DNA from: Oceanicola granulosus HTCC2516
Lineage (GTDB): Bacteria > Pseudomonadota > Alphaproteobacteria > Rhodobacterales > Rhodobacteraceae
Assembly: GCF_000153305.1 (NCBI RefSeq)
Contig: NZ_CH724108.1
Coordinates: 186,036 to 250,035 of the forward strand
DNA: 64,000 bases
Reading direction: 5' to 3'
Shown: positions 1 through 8,544 of the stretch, one piece after another
How the letters are laid out: each line of letters begins with the position of its first letter
Position numbering within the stretch: position 1 is the first letter of the stretch
Translations under genes and position numbers: made by a program
The notes under the pieces: model-generated
Told to the model about the DNA's origin: nothing
Databases searched by the model: none
The model's input: the letters and a program-made list of their open reading frames with translations, nothing else

Positions 1-2
1 TC

Positions 3-749
3 GATTGCGGCGGCGGCGAGGCGCGGGTCGCCAGCGTCACCCCGCCCGCCGCCGCCGCGCCCGCCGCGCCGGTGCGCATCGCGCGCGCCACCGCCACGAC
101 CGAGGCGCCCGTCGCCGGATCCGGCCCGATCCGCGCCTCGCGCAGCCAGGTCTGCCGCTGGATCGCCGAAACCGGCATCGCCTACGTCAACCAGGCCACC
201 GGCGAGCCCGTCGTCTGCCCCGCACAGCCCGCTCCGCCGGCCACCACCACCGTCGCCAGCGCGCCGCGCATCATCGCCCCCGGCCCGGCGCCGGTCTCCG
301 GTCCGCGCACCGTCCGCGCCGCCGCCGCGCCGGTGGCCGCCGGGACGGCCGTCGACAGCACCGTCACCGCCTCGCCGGGCTGCAGCAACGTCAGCCCGCT
401 GGCGCAGCAATACCTCGGCGCCTCGGGCCGCCCGGTGCGTTGCGGTCCGCAGGTGCAGGGGATCGGCGAGTACCGCTCCGCCCTCGTCGCCGCCCGCGCC
501 GCCGACGCCACCCTCTCGACCTCCGGCCGCATTGTCTTCCGCGAGCCGGTCCCGGCCTCCAACGCCGTCACCACGACGATCCCGAGCCCGCCCCCGGGCT
601 ACGAGCGGGTCTGGGACGACGGGCGCATCAATCCCGCCCGCGGTCTCGTCCGCGGCACGTCCTACCTCACGAGCGGTGCCGTCCCCGCGCCGCGCGCGGC
701 GACGGGCTTCGCCCTCGTCGGCGGCGCGGGCTACGCGGCCCTCCGCTGA
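3..749 (+). CDS. 3' part of an unrecognised Pro/Ala-rich, cysteine-containing protein
   Basis: The reading frame is open from the left edge of the window, so the N-terminus is missing; 248 codons are visible up to a TGA at 747-749. The visible part begins with an Ala/Pro-rich low-complexity linker, then a stretch with several cysteines (VCRWIAETG, VVCP, PGCSNVS, VRCGPQ) and ends in a segment containing GYERVWDDGRINPARG, which resembles the C-terminal tail of Rhodobacteraceae secreted or envelope proteins. The linker-plus-cysteine layout suggests an exported protein, but the signal peptide would lie outside the window. I do not recognise an enzyme family. Other frames here are also open because of the high GC; this one was chosen for its tail motif and regular composition. 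Confidence 0.55.
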   Translation, partial: DCGGGEARVASVTPPAAAAPAAPVRIARATATTEAPVAGSGPIRASRSQVCRWIAETGIAYVNQATGEPVVCPAQPAPPATTTVASAPRIIAPGPAPVSGPRTVRAAAAPVAAGTAVDSTVTASPGCSNVSPLAQQYLGASGRPVRCGPQVQGIGEYRSALVAARAADATLSTSGRIVFREPVPASNAVTTTIPSPPPGYERVWDDGRINPARGLVRGTSYLTSGAVPAPRAATGFALVGGAGYAALR

Positions 750-777
750 GCCCCCGGGACGGGCGGTTCGACCGCCC

Positions 778-1797
778 TCAGGGGCCGCAGATGCCCTGCA
801 GCCCGATCCAGTCCGCATCCGACAGGATCAGCGGCGGCTGGCGGCCCGCCATGGGATCGGCCTCGATCAGTTCCAGCGTCTCCTCGCCGGTCTCGTCGCG
901 CGCGTAGGCGTAGGGCGAGGTCGCGATCTCGGCGGCCGCGAAGAGCGGCACCAGAACCTCGGCCGGCGGCGGCGGCGGCGGCGCGGCGAGCAGCCGCTCG
1001 GCGGGTTGGACGAGCGCGGCAGTGGGGACGTCGCCGGTGGTGTAGAGGCGGAAGGTGGCGCGCAGCCCGGCGTCGCGCAGCACCGCCTCGAGCGGGTCGC
1101 GCTGCTGCACCTGCGCCGCGGTGGCGAGCACGTGGCCCGCGACGACCGCCGGGTCCTCGTGCTCCTCCACGAGGGCGCGGCTCACCGCGATGATCCCGCC
1201 GGGCAGGTAGAGCGCGTCGAAGGCCTGCGTCGGCAGCACCACGATCTGGCCGCCCGCGTCCGGCCCGAACACCCGCGCCCCGAGCTTGGCCAGCGCCTCG
1301 ACCCCGGCCGGCGAGCGGCAGCTCGGGCCGGTCAGGCGCTGGATGTGGCCGAGCAGCTTGGCCCCGATCTCGGTCCGCTTGACGGCGGGCACCGCCGAGA
1401 GCGACTGCGAGATCAGCGCGTTGGGCAGCCAGAACACCCCGAGCGCGCCCACCAGCGCGACCGAGGCGGCGACGCCGAGCAGCCGCAGCCGGTAGGGCCG
1501 CGGCCGCGCGCGGGCGACGGTGCGCCGGATCGTCTCCAGCGCCTGCACCATGTCGCTGTCCTCGACCTCGAGGCTCTCCAGCCCGTCCGGGTCGGGCCCG
1601 TAGAGCGGCGGCGTCTCGCCGGGGTTGAGCCGCTCGATGGCGGGCAGCGACCAGTGGGTGAGGGGACGGCCCTGCACGTCGGAGAGCACGAGCGTCGCGT
1701 CGCCGAACGACACGATCACGTCGCGCCGCTGGGCCTCGGGATCGGGCCGCCACAGCCCGGTGCTCTCGAGCCGGGCATATCTCGTCAGTGCCGTCAT
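778..1797 (-). CDS. M48-like membrane-anchored protein lacking the HExxH zinc motif
   Basis: A 339-residue protein starting at the ATG at 1797 (MTALTRYARL); the frame stays open further upstream but with shadow-like sequence. Residues about 1-100 are cytoplasmic, 106-127 form one transmembrane segment, and the remainder resembles the periplasmic domain of M48-type peptidases, including the segment LYLPGGIIAVSRALVEE that in M48 enzymes precedes the zinc helix. Where HExxH is expected (about residues 217-227) the sequence reads AVVAGHVLATA, so the metal ligands and catalytic Glu are missing. A polyproline run occurs near residue 280. Family knowledge gives the fold; loss of protease activity is inference. 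It follows the short P-loop ORF and metK on the same strand. Confidence 0.7.
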   Translation of the reverse strand: MTALTRYARLESTGLWRPDPEAQRRDVIVSFGDATLVLSDVQGRPLTHWSLPAIERLNPGETPPLYGPDPDGLESLEVEDSDMVQALETIRRTVARARPRPYRLRLLGVAASVALVGALGVFWLPNALISQSLSAVPAVKRTEIGAKLLGHIQRLTGPSCRSPAGVEALAKLGARVFGPDAGGQIVVLPTQAFDALYLPGGIIAVSRALVEEHEDPAVVAGHVLATAAQVQQRDPLEAVLRDAGLRATFRLYTTGDVPTAALVQPAERLLAAPPPPPPAEVLVPLFAAAEIATSPYAYARDETGEETLELIEADPMAGRQPPLILSDADWIGLQGICGP

Positions 1798-1876
1798 CGG
1801 GCGGGCTGCTCTGCCTCCAGGATCTCTCCGTTGATAGGACAGGCCCGCCGGGATTGACAGGGCGCGCGCGCCGCTC

Positions 1877-2047
1877 TCACGCCCGGACTCGGGCGAGGAA
1901 GGCGGCGATCTCGGCCCCGCTCGTCGGGTGGAGCGCGCCATCAGGAGGGCCGATGTGGATCCCCGGCAGCCCGGTCCGCGTGCCGGGCGCACGGGCCAGG
2001 GTCGATTTGCCCGACCCCGGCCCGCCGATGATCATGATCCGCTCCAT
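1877..2047 (-). CDS. 56-residue P-loop ORF, probable internally deleted adenylate-kinase-like (FlaR-type) protein
   Basis: A short ORF from the ATG at 2047 to a TGA at 1877-1879. It opens MERIMIIGGPGSGKSTLA, a good Walker A loop preceded by a beta strand, as in the DNA-topology-modulation/adenylate-kinase-like kinases of about 170-180 residues. After TGLPGIHIG the sequence jumps to LHPTSGAEIAAFLARVRA, which resembles the extreme C-terminus of the same proteins. The whole middle, including lid and catalytic arginines, is absent without a frameshift. It is therefore best read as a remnant left by an internal in-frame deletion, although expression as a mini-protein cannot be excluded. It sits 16 nt beyond the metK stop, where many relatives carry other genes. 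Confidence 0.5.
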   Translation of the reverse strand: MERIMIIGGPGSGKSTLARAPGTRTGLPGIHIGPPDGALHPTSGAEIAAFLARVRA

Positions 2048-2063
2048 CGGGAGCCGAGCCGCT

Positions 2064-3230
2064 TCAGACGGCCTTCTTCAGCGCCTCGGCGAGGTCGGTC
2101 TTCTCCCAGGAGAAACCGCCGTCGGCCTCGGGCTCGCGGCCGAAATGGCCGTAGGCGGCGGTGCGCTGGTAGATCGGGCGGTTGAGCTGCAGGTGCTCGC
2201 GGATGCCGCGCGGGGTGAGGTCGATGATCTGCGGGATCGCCCGCTCGATGGCCGCGTCCTCGATCTCGCCGGTGCCGTGGGTGTCGACGTAGATCGACAG
2301 CGGCTTGGCGACGCCGATGGCGTAGGAGAGCTGCAGCGTGCAGCGCCGGGCCATGCCCGAGGCGACCACGTTCTTGGCGAGGTAGCGCGCGACGTAGGCG
2401 GCGGAGCGGTCGACCTTGGTCGGATCCTTGCCGGAGAAGGCCCCGCCGCCGTGCGGGGCGGCCCCGCCGTAGGTGTCGACGATGATCTTGCGCCCGGTCA
2501 GCCCGGCATCGCCGTCGGGCCCGCCGATGACGAAGGTGCCGGTCGGGTTCACCCACCACTCGGTGTTGTCGGTCAGCCAGTCGGCCGGGAGCACCTCGCG
2601 GATGTAGGGCTCGACGATGGCGCGGATGTCGTCGGAGGATTGCGCCTCGCTGGCGTGCTGGGTCGACAGCACGATCGACGTCACCTCGACGGGCTTGCCG
2701 TCCTCGTAGCGCACCGACAGCTGGCTCTTGGCGTCGGGCCGCAGCGTGGGCTCGGCGCCGCTCTTGCGGGCCTCGGCGAGGCGGCGCAGGATCGCGTGGC
2801 TGTACTGGATCGGCGCGGGCATCAGGTCGGGCGTCTCGTCGACGGCGTAGCCGAACATGATCCCCTGGTCGCCGGCCCCGTCCTTGTCGACGCCCTTGGC
2901 AATATGGGCCGACTGCTGGTGCAGGAAGTTGAGCACGTGGCAGGTGTTCCAGTGGAACTTGTCCTGCTCGTATCCGATGTCGCGGATGCAGTCGCGCGCG
3001 ATCTGGCTGATGTTGCCCATGAAGGACTTCAGCCGCTCCGTGTCGGACAGGCCGACCTCGCCGCCGATCACCACCATGCCCGTCGTCGCCATGGTCTCGC
3101 AGGCGACGCGGGCGTTGGCTTCCTCGGCGAGGAAGGTGTCGAGCACGGCGTCGGAAATGCGATCGCAGACCTTGTCCGGGTGGCCCTCCGAGACGCTCTC
3201 GGAGGTGAAGGTGTAGTTGTTTCGGGACAT
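2064..3230 (-). CDS. metK: S-adenosylmethionine synthetase
   Basis: MetK makes S-adenosylmethionine from methionine and ATP in the cytoplasm. The 388-residue protein matches the family over its full length: [10 protein letters not shown] at the N-terminus, the ATP/Mg segment [12 protein letters not shown], the loop [19 protein letters not shown] and the C-terminal FSWEKTD. The start is the ATG at 3230 (MSRNNYTF), chosen because a GGAG sequence lies 6-8 nt upstream; an in-frame ATG at 3242 would place the ribosome site inside the coding region. Expression is very probably controlled by the SAM/SAH riboswitch that sequesters this same GGAG. It follows lnt on the same strand with a 64-nt gap. 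Confidence 0.97.
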   Translation of the reverse strand: MSRNNYTFTSESVSEGHPDKVCDRISDAVLDTFLAEEANARVACETMATTGMVVIGGEVGLSDTERLKSFMGNISQIARDCIRDIGYEQDKFHWNTCHVLNFLHQQSAHIAKGVDKDGAGDQGIMFGYAVDETPDLMPAPIQYSHAILRRLAEARKSGAEPTLRPDAKSQLSVRYEDGKPVEVTSIVLSTQHASEAQSSDDIRAIVEPYIREVLPADWLTDNTEWWVNPTGTFVIGGPDGDAGLTGRKIIVDTYGGAAPHGGGAFSGKDPTKVDRSAAYVARYLAKNVVASGMARRCTLQLSYAIGVAKPLSIYVDTHGTGEIEDAAIERAIPQIIDLTPRGIREHLQLNRPIYQRTAAYGHFGREPEADGGFSWEKTDLAEALKKAV

Positions 3231-3233
3231 TTG

Positions 3234-3278
3234 ACGCTCCATTGGGATCTTACCGCCACGCCAGGAAGCCGTTGTGAC
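3234..3278 (-). promoter_or_regulatory. SAM/SAH riboswitch in front of metK
   Basis: Read on the minus strand, the leader contains ACAACGGCTTCCTGGCGTG, the hallmark core of the SAM/SAH riboswitch class known upstream of metK in Rhodobacterales. GTCAC (3274-3278) pairs with GTGGC (3255-3259) to form the first helix. GCTTC (3265-3269) can pair with GGAGC (3236-3240), which contains the metK Shine-Dalgarno sequence, forming an H-type pseudoknot. Ligand binding would hide the ribosome site, so high SAM (or SAH) would lower MetK translation. Pairing is read directly from the sequence; the regulatory sense is established for this class. Confidence 0.93.
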
Positions 3279-3294
3279 AGCGAACGTTACGCGC

Positions 3295-4818
3295 CTATGC
3301 CGCGGCGTCGGCCGGGTCAAGCCGCCACCGGCGGCGGCGCAGCAGACCGAGCAGGAGCGTGGCGGCAATGACGCCGAGGGCGAGCCAGTCGCCGACGATC
3401 GTGTAGAGCGTCGGCGCGGCGGCCGGGGGCAGGGCCACGTCGCGCGCCTCGGCCACGCCGAGCGGGATCGTCTCGAGCACGCCGCCGCGCGCGTCGATGA
3501 GGCCGGAGATGCCGGTATTGGCGGCGCGCACCATCGGCAGGCCCTGCTCGATGGCCCGCAGGCGGGCCTGGGCGAAGTGCTGCTGCGGGCCGGCGAACTC
3601 GCCGAACCAGGCGTCGTTCGTGATGAGCAGCAGCAGGCGCGGGCGCGGATCGGCGGCGTTGATCTCGGCGGCGAAGATGCCCTCGTAGCAGATCAGCGGC
3701 AGCGCGTTGCCGATGCCGGGAATGACGATCTGGTCGCCCGCCTCGCCGGGAGTGTAGCCGCCGCCGTCCTGCGCGGCGAGGCCGTGGATGCCGAAGCGGC
3801 CGAGCAGGTCGGCGAAGGGGACGTATTCGCCCCAGGGCACGAGGTGGGCCTTGTCGTAGATCGACTGCGCCGCGCCGTCGGGGCCGACGAGGATCATCGA
3901 GTTGAAGTAGCGCGGGTTCTCGTAGCGCTGGATGCCAACCACGGCGGGCGCGCCGCCGGCGGCGTCCGCGACCTGCTCCAGCGCCTCGGGAGCGTACTCG
4001 TAGAAATAGGGCACCGAGGTCTCGGGCCAGACGACAAGGTCGGGGCGGGCCGCGTCCTCGGCGGTCAGGTCGAGCGCCCGGCGGAAGAACAGGTCGGCCT
4101 TGCCGGGCTGCCATTTCTCGTCCTGCGGCGCGTTGGGCTGGACGATGCGCACCAGCGGCGCGTCCGCCCCGGCGCGGGGCGCGGGGGTGGCCGACGACCA
4201 GAGCGCGCTGGCGCCGTAGACCGCGGCGACGGCGAGCGCCGCGACGAGGGGCGGCGCGTAGCGGGGCAGATGGCGGGGCAGGGCGAGGGGCAGGGCGGCG
4301 AGGAACAGGGTCAGCAGCGTCAGCCCGTGCGGCCCGGCGAGGCGGGCGAGCTGGGCGACGGGCGTGTCGATCCAGACGTGGCCGGGCAGGCCCCATGGAA
4401 AGCCGGTGAACAGCAGCCCGCGCGCGTACTCGGCCGCCGTGACGGCCGCCGCCAGCGCGAAGACGCCGAAGCGTGCCGCGAGGAAGGCGACGCCCCAGTA
4501 GAGCGCGAGGCTCCCCGACAGCAGCACCAGCGCGAACGGCGCCATCCAGCCGTCGCGCGCGGCGTCGACCATGAACGGCTCGACCAGCCAGTGCAGGCCC
4601 ACCAGCAGGTAGCCGAAGCCCGCCATCCAGCCGCGGATCAGCGCGGCGCGGGTGGTGGGGGCGGTGAGGCCGAGATGGAGGATGCCGGCCAGCGCCAGCA
4701 GCGTCAGCGGCCAGAGGCCGAACGGCACCTGGCCGAGCGACGCCGCGCCGCCGAGCGCCAGCGGCGCAAGCCAGGTCCGGGCGCGGTCGGCGCGCCGGGC
4801 CGCGATGGCTTGGATCAT
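3295..4818 (-). CDS. lnt: Apolipoprotein N-acyltransferase
   Basis: Lnt is the inner-membrane enzyme that adds the third acyl chain to the N-terminal cysteine of lipoproteins, the last maturation step before Lol sorting. The 507-residue protein has about six N-terminal hydrophobic segments (residues 15-205), then a periplasmic nitrilase domain and a final transmembrane helix near 475-495. The catalytic triad is intact: Glu266 in WPETSVP, Lys323 in [14 protein letters not shown] and Cys377 in LICYEG. The start ATG overlaps the corC stop as TGATG, so the two are translationally coupled. Candidate substrates in this window are the small lipoproteins at 7435-7734 and 60841-60981. Confidence 0.96.
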   Translation of the reverse strand: MIQAIAARRADRARTWLAPLALGGAASLGQVPFGLWPLTLLALAGILHLGLTAPTTRAALIRGWMAGFGYLLVGLHWLVEPFMVDAARDGWMAPFALVLLSGSLALYWGVAFLAARFGVFALAAAVTAAEYARGLLFTGFPWGLPGHVWIDTPVAQLARLAGPHGLTLLTLFLAALPLALPRHLPRYAPPLVAALAVAAVYGASALWSSATPAPRAGADAPLVRIVQPNAPQDEKWQPGKADLFFRRALDLTAEDAARPDLVVWPETSVPYFYEYAPEALEQVADAAGGAPAVVGIQRYENPRYFNSMILVGPDGAAQSIYDKAHLVPWGEYVPFADLLGRFGIHGLAAQDGGGYTPGEAGDQIVIPGIGNALPLICYEGIFAAEINAADPRPRLLLLITNDAWFGEFAGPQQHFAQARLRAIEQGLPMVRAANTGISGLIDARGGVLETIPLGVAEARDVALPPAAAPTLYTIVGDWLALGVIAATLLLGLLRRRRWRLDPADAAA

Positions 4819-5723
4819 CAGTGCTCCGCCGTCGGCAACCGCACCCGCAGCCGCTTGATCCGGCGCGGGTCGGCCTCGATCACCTCGAACTCCGGCCCGG
4901 CCGGGTGCGGCACGATCTCGCCGCGTGCGGGGACGTGGCCGGCCAGCATGAAGACGAGGCCGCCGAGCGTGTCGATCTCCTCCTCGTCGATCTCCTCGTG
5001 ATCGGTCAGGGGTATCCCGATCGCGGCCTCGAATTCGTCCAGCGGCGTCTTGGCGCGGGCGAGATAGACGCCGGGGCGCTCGCGCGACCAGGTCCGGGCC
5101 TCCTCGACATCGTGCTCGTCCTCGATGTCGCCGACCACCTGCTCGAGCAGGTCCTCGATCGTCACGAGCCCGTCGGTGCCGCCGTACTCGTCGATCACCA
5201 GCGCCATGTGGATGCGCTCGGCCTGCATCTTCTGCAGCAGCACGCCCAGCGGCATCGAGGGCGGCACGTAGAGCAGCGGGCGCAGGATTGGGCGGATGTC
5301 GAACTCGTGCCCGTTGCCGTTGAAGCCGTGCTTGAGGGCGAAGTCTTTGAGGTTGACGAAGCCGACGGGGGTGTCGAGCGTGCCGTCGAAGACCGGCAGC
5401 CGGGTCATGCCGCTCTCGCGGAACACCGAGACGAGCTCGTCCTTCGTCGTGGTCACCGGCACGGCAACGATGTCGGCCTGCGGGATCGATACCTCCTCGA
5501 CGCGCATCCGGCGCAGGTTGGCCATGCCCAGCAGCGCGGTCGCGGCCGCGGGTTCGCTGGCACCGTTGCTCGGCGCGTCGGCGTGGTCTTCGTCGGCCGG
5601 GCTCAAGGCGTCGAATATCCTCGTGAAGAACCCGCGGGGCGGGTCGGGTTGCGGCGCTTCGTCCGCCGGGCCGGGTTGCGCGCGCTGCGCAGCCGCTTGC
5701 GAGCCCTCAGCAGTATCTGACAT
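4818..5723 (-). CDS. corC: CorC/HlyC-family CBS-domain protein
   Basis: A 301-residue protein with two CBS domains (about residues 75-205; conserved segments [20 protein letters not shown] and the typical [27 protein letters not shown]) followed by the C-terminal CorC_HlyC domain (about 215-300, with [19 protein letters not shown]). No transmembrane DUF21 domain is present, so it is the soluble CorC type rather than a full CNNM/TlyC transporter. Proteins of this type are linked to divalent cation (Mg/Co) handling; the precise biochemical role is uncertain. It lies between ybeY and lnt in the conserved Rhodobacteraceae order and overlaps the lnt start by one base. Confidence 0.92.
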   Translation of the reverse strand: MSDTAEGSQAAAQRAQPGPADEAPQPDPPRGFFTRIFDALSPADEDHADAPSNGASEPAAATALLGMANLRRMRVEEVSIPQADIVAVPVTTTKDELVSVFRESGMTRLPVFDGTLDTPVGFVNLKDFALKHGFNGNGHEFDIRPILRPLLYVPPSMPLGVLLQKMQAERIHMALVIDEYGGTDGLVTIEDLLEQVVGDIEDEHDVEEARTWSRERPGVYLARAKTPLDEFEAAIGIPLTDHEEIDEEEIDTLGGLVFMLAGHVPARGEIVPHPAGPEFEVIEADPRRIKRLRVRLPTAEH

Positions 5724-5775
5724 CGTCTCCTACCATTGTGCGGGGCGCGGATCGAACACCGCGCGCCGCTTCGTT

Positions 5776-6267
5776 TCACATACCATATGGGTCCGGCAGA
5801 CCGAGTTTGCCAAGTATCTCCACCTCGAGACCTTCCATGAGCGTGGCATCGCCGTCGCGTTCGTGATCGTAGCCCAGCAGGTGCAGGGTGCCGTGCACGA
5901 TCAGGTGGGTCGCGTGGGTTTCCAAGGGCTTGCCGGCCTCCGAGGCTTCGCGCGCGCAGGTCTCGTAGGCGATGGCGATGTCGCCGAGCTCGGGGTCGGT
6001 CGGCTCCGGCGGCAGCGGAGTTTCGCCGGCGATGCGCGCGCCGCGCTCCTCGGAGGGCCACGACAGCACGTTGGTCGGCGCGGGCTTGCCGCGGAAGTCG
6101 CCGTTGAGCGCCGCGATGCGGGCGTCGTCGCAGCCCAGCAGCGTCACCTCGTAGAGGTCCGGGTCGAGGCCGAGCCGCTCCAGCGTCGCGGCCACGGCGG
6201 GCTCGGCCAGCGCGGCCAGCCCGACGGCCTCCCAGCGCGCCTCCTCGACGATGACATCGACGCTCAT
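5776..6267 (-). CDS. ybeY: Endoribonuclease YbeY (rRNA maturation factor)
   Basis: YbeY is a zinc-dependent endoribonuclease needed for 16S rRNA 3'-end maturation and ribosome quality control. The 163-residue protein carries the diagnostic H3xH5xH zinc motif in HGTLHLLGYDH (His125, His129, His135) and the upstream TNVLSWP segment. Length is slightly above the usual 150-160. The start ATG at 6267 lies 9 nt beyond the phoH stop, and the two proteins are a classic functional and genomic pair. Confidence 0.95.
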   Translation of the reverse strand: MSVDVIVEEARWEAVGLAALAEPAVAATLERLGLDPDLYEVTLLGCDDARIAALNGDFRGKPAPTNVLSWPSEERGARIAGETPLPPEPTDPELGDIAIAYETCAREASEAGKPLETHATHLIVHGTLHLLGYDHERDGDATLMEGLEVEILGKLGLPDPYGM

Positions 6268-6276
6268 CGGACGGTC

Positions 6277-7287
6277 TCAGGCCTCGTCGGCATCGTAGGC
6301 TTCGATGATCGCCGCCACGAGCGGATGGCGGACCACGTCCTTGGAGGTGAAGTAGTTGAAGCTGATCTTCGGGATGTGCTTGAGCAGCCGCTCCGCGTCG
6401 GCCAGCCCCGACGACACCCCGCGCGGCAGGTCGACCTGCGAGCGGTCGCCGGTGATGACCATCCGCGAGCCCTCGCCGAGGCGGGTGAGAAACATCTTCA
6501 TCTGCATCGTCGTCGCGTTCTGCGCCTCGTCGAGCACCACGAAGGCGCGGCTCAGGGTGCGGCCCCGCATGAAGGCGAGGGGCGCGATCTCGATCTGCTT
6601 CTCCTCCATGAGCTTCGCCGCCTGCTTGCCCGGCAGGAAGTCGTTCAGCGCATCGTAGAGCGGCTGCATGTACGGATCGACCTTGTCCTTCATGTCGCCC
6701 GGCAGGTAGCCGAGCTTCTCGCCCGCCTCCACGGCGGGGCGCGACAGGATGATCCGGTCGACCTGGCCCTGCATGAACATGTTCACCCCGACGGCGACGG
6801 CGAGGTAGGTCTTGCCGGTGCCGGCGGGGCCGATGCCGAAGGCGAGCTCGTTGTCGAACAGCGACTTGACGTAGGCCTTCTGGGCGTCGGTGCGCGGCTC
6901 GACCAGCTTCTTGCGGGTCTTGATCTCGACGGGGCCGCCCTGGAACATCTCGATCTGCTCCTCGCCGCCCGGGTCGGCGGCGGGCTCGGCGGCGGGACCC
7001 ATGCGGACCTCGCGCTCGATGTCGGCGGGCTCGACGCCCTTGCCCGACTCGAGCCGGTTGTAGAGCGCCTGCAGGATCTCCGCGGCGCGGGCGCGCGAGT
7101 CGGGGTCGCCCAGCACCGAGAGCTGGTTGCCCCGGCGCAGGATCTGCACCGCGAGACGTTCCTCTATGTCGGTGAGATTGCGGTCGTATTCGCCGCAAAG
7201 GTCGATCAGCAGGTAGTTGTCGGGAAACTCGAGCACCGTCTCGGCAAGCGGCGGGGCGGCGGACGGGGGCAGAGTGGTGGTGGCCAA
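6277..7287 (-). CDS. phoH: PhoH-family ATPase
   Basis: A 336-residue PhoH-like (PhoL/YbeZ type) P-loop ATPase with a Walker A motif GPAGTGKT (residues 153-160), the segment SRPAVEAGEKLGYLPGDM, a Walker B AFVVLDEAQNAT and the sensor-like TGDRSQVDLP. An N-terminal KH-like region precedes the ATPase core. These proteins work with YbeY in RNA/ribosome metabolism. The start is a TTG at 7287: AGGAG lies 6 nt upstream and no ATG fits as well. It is the first gene of the phoH-ybeY-corC-lnt run; the preceding lipoprotein gene ends in a terminator. Confidence 0.94.
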   Translation of the reverse strand: MATTTLPPSAAPPLAETVLEFPDNYLLIDLCGEYDRNLTDIEERLAVQILRRGNQLSVLGDPDSRARAAEILQALYNRLESGKGVEPADIEREVRMGPAAEPAADPGGEEQIEMFQGGPVEIKTRKKLVEPRTDAQKAYVKSLFDNELAFGIGPAGTGKTYLAVAVGVNMFMQGQVDRIILSRPAVEAGEKLGYLPGDMKDKVDPYMQPLYDALNDFLPGKQAAKLMEEKQIEIAPLAFMRGRTLSRAFVVLDEAQNATTMQMKMFLTRLGEGSRMVITGDRSQVDLPRGVSSGLADAERLLKHIPKISFNYFTSKDVVRHPLVAAIIEAYDADEA

Positions 7288-7375
7288 TAGGTTCTCCTGC
7301 TCTCGGGCCTCGGGTCATGTTCGCAACTCGCGCAGAGCGGCGCAAGGCGCGTGGAGCCCATCGGAGGAAATGTCA

Positions 7376-7405
7376 CGAAAAAGGCCGCGGGCAATGCCGC
7401 GGCCT
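7376..7405 (-). terminator. Rho-independent terminator after the lipoprotein gene
   Basis: On the minus strand the 9-bp stem AGGCCGCGG / CCGCGGCCT with a 6-nt loop is followed directly by a run of T residues. It lies about 30 nt after the stop of the lipoprotein gene and before phoH, so phoH probably has its own promoter in 7288-7375. On the plus strand the T run is only three long. Confidence 0.85.
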
Positions 7406-7434
7406 CTTTGGGACTTGAGACGCTGCCGGAGGCG

Positions 7435-7734
7435 TCAGAGCGGGTCCGGGATCGGCGAGCCGCTCTTGAACGGGCCGACGACCGTGGTCGGGGCCGCGAC
7501 GCCGGAGCAGACCGGGGTCCCGTCGGGCTGGAGCCGCTCGGAGAGGTAGCCCTCGACGCCGTCGTCGATGATCCAGTGATCGCAGCCTTCCGGGTCGACC
7601 CAGACGCCGGCGACCATGGTTGACAGGTCATGGCTGTTGATGCCGCGGTCGAACGACTTGTCGGGGCCGACCGGGCTGCAGGCCGTGGCGGCGGTGCCGA
7701 GGGCCAGGAGGCCGAGTACCTTGAACTTGTTCAT
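7435..7734 (-). CDS. Small lipoprotein sharing a W-DP-GC-HW module with its OmpA neighbour
   Basis: A 99-residue protein with a lipoprotein signal peptide (lipobox LGTAATAC, Cys19). The mature part contains GVWVDPEGCDHWIIDDGVE followed by GYLS and DGTPVC. The same pattern occurs at the N-terminus of the OmpA-like protein just upstream (GIWIDPDGCEHWAMDDGAE, GYMS, DGRPVC), with both cysteines conserved. The two genes are adjacent on one strand with a 13-nt gap, so they are probably co-transcribed and derive from duplication of the module. Function is unknown; an outer-membrane/peptidoglycan envelope role is inferred from the neighbour. Confidence 0.85.
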   Translation of the reverse strand: MNKFKVLGLLALGTAATACSPVGPDKSFDRGINSHDLSTMVAGVWVDPEGCDHWIIDDGVEGYLSERLQPDGTPVCSGVAAPTTVVGPFKSGSPIPDPL

Positions 7735-7747
7735 CGCTTCGATCCTC

Positions 7748-8305
7748 TCAGCGCAGGCAGTAGATTTCGACGCGCCGGTTCTGCTGCCAGGCGGCCGGGT
7801 TGCTGCCCTCGGCGCGGGGCTGCGACTCGCTGAAGCCCTTCACGTCGACGATGCGGGCCCCGACGGAGGCGGCGACCTCGGCGACCGCGCGGGCGCGGTT
7901 CTCGCTGAGACGCACGTTGTACTCGTAGGAGGCGCGCTCGTCGGTGTGGCCGTAGATCAGGTAGCCGAAGGCGTTGGCCTGCTGGAAGAACTGGGCCAGC
8001 CGCTGCTTGTTGGCATGGCTGATCCGGTAGCTGTCGGTGGCGAAGAGCTGCTCGTTGGGCATCACGCCGCAGATCTCGCTGCGGTGGCAGACCGGGCGGC
8101 CGTCGCGGGTGCGGTGGGGGCTCATGTAGCCCTCGGCACCGTCGTCCATCGCCCAGTGCTCGCACCCGTCGGGGTCGATCCAGATGCCGGGGCGGTAAAT
8201 CTCCTGCGCGTCCGCCGGCGTGCCGGTCAGCGAAATGCCGACCACGATGGCCGACGCGAACGCCCCCAGCGCCGTCACGGCCTGTCCGAATTTAAGTTTG
8301 GCCAA
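7748..8305 (-). CDS. OmpA-family peptidoglycan-binding protein
   Basis: A 185-residue secreted protein. The start is taken as a TTG at 8305 (MAKLKFGQAV), with AGAGGACG about 6 nt upstream; the frame continues to 8470 but that extension is not signal-like. A signal peptide ends near ADAQ, followed by the W-DP-GC-HW module and then an OmpA C-terminal domain: IYGHTDERASYEYNVRLSEN, RARAVAE and NRRVEIYC with the conserved Asp and Arg that contact meso-diaminopimelate. It probably tethers the outer membrane or an envelope complex to peptidoglycan. No beta-barrel region is present, so it is not a porin. Confidence 0.88.
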   Translation of the reverse strand: MAKLKFGQAVTALGAFASAIVVGISLTGTPADAQEIYRPGIWIDPDGCEHWAMDDGAEGYMSPHRTRDGRPVCHRSEICGVMPNEQLFATDSYRISHANKQRLAQFFQQANAFGYLIYGHTDERASYEYNVRLSENRARAVAEVAASVGARIVDVKGFSESQPRAEGSNPAAWQQNRRVEIYCLR

Positions 8306-8400
8306 TGCTACGTCCTCTGTCTTGATTCCCCTGCTGGACCGGCCGTCTCGGGCAGCGGCGTCAGCCAGCCGACTTGCGTCGCATAACGTTAAAAAGCTTA

Positions 8401-8445
8401 GCAAAATTTTGCCACAATGGAAGGCGTTTCCGCCACATATTGTGG
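8401..8445. repeat. Nested inverted repeats in the A+T-rich gap upstream of the OmpA-like gene
   Basis: A perfect 12-bp palindrome GCAAAATTTTGC (8401-8412) abuts a hairpin with outer arms CCACAAT (8412-8418) and ATTGTGG (8439-8445) and inner arms GGCG / CGCC (8423-8434). The gap 8306-8544 lies between the miaB stop and the OmpA-like start. It could be the miaB terminator, an operator, or part of the promoter for the OmpA-lipoprotein pair; there is no clean T run, so I do not call it a terminator. Confidence 0.5.
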
Positions 8446-8544
8446 AAGATGCGGAAACAGCCGGGAGCATCTGGTGGCTTTGGCGCGCCCGCGAGGCGAA
8501 ATGGTTAAGCGCGGCGAAGTCGCGTGCCGGCCCCGGCCGTGCCG

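Noticed and set aside
5-907. An Arg-rich 300-residue frame at the left edge
   Set aside because: It is an alternate frame of the partial gene at 3-749, with arginine-rich shadow composition and extension into the next, opposite-strand gene.
8306-8350. Upstream extension of the OmpA-like protein to 8470
   Set aside because: The added residues are not signal-like and the best ribosome site precedes TTG 8305, directly at the start of a normal signal peptide.
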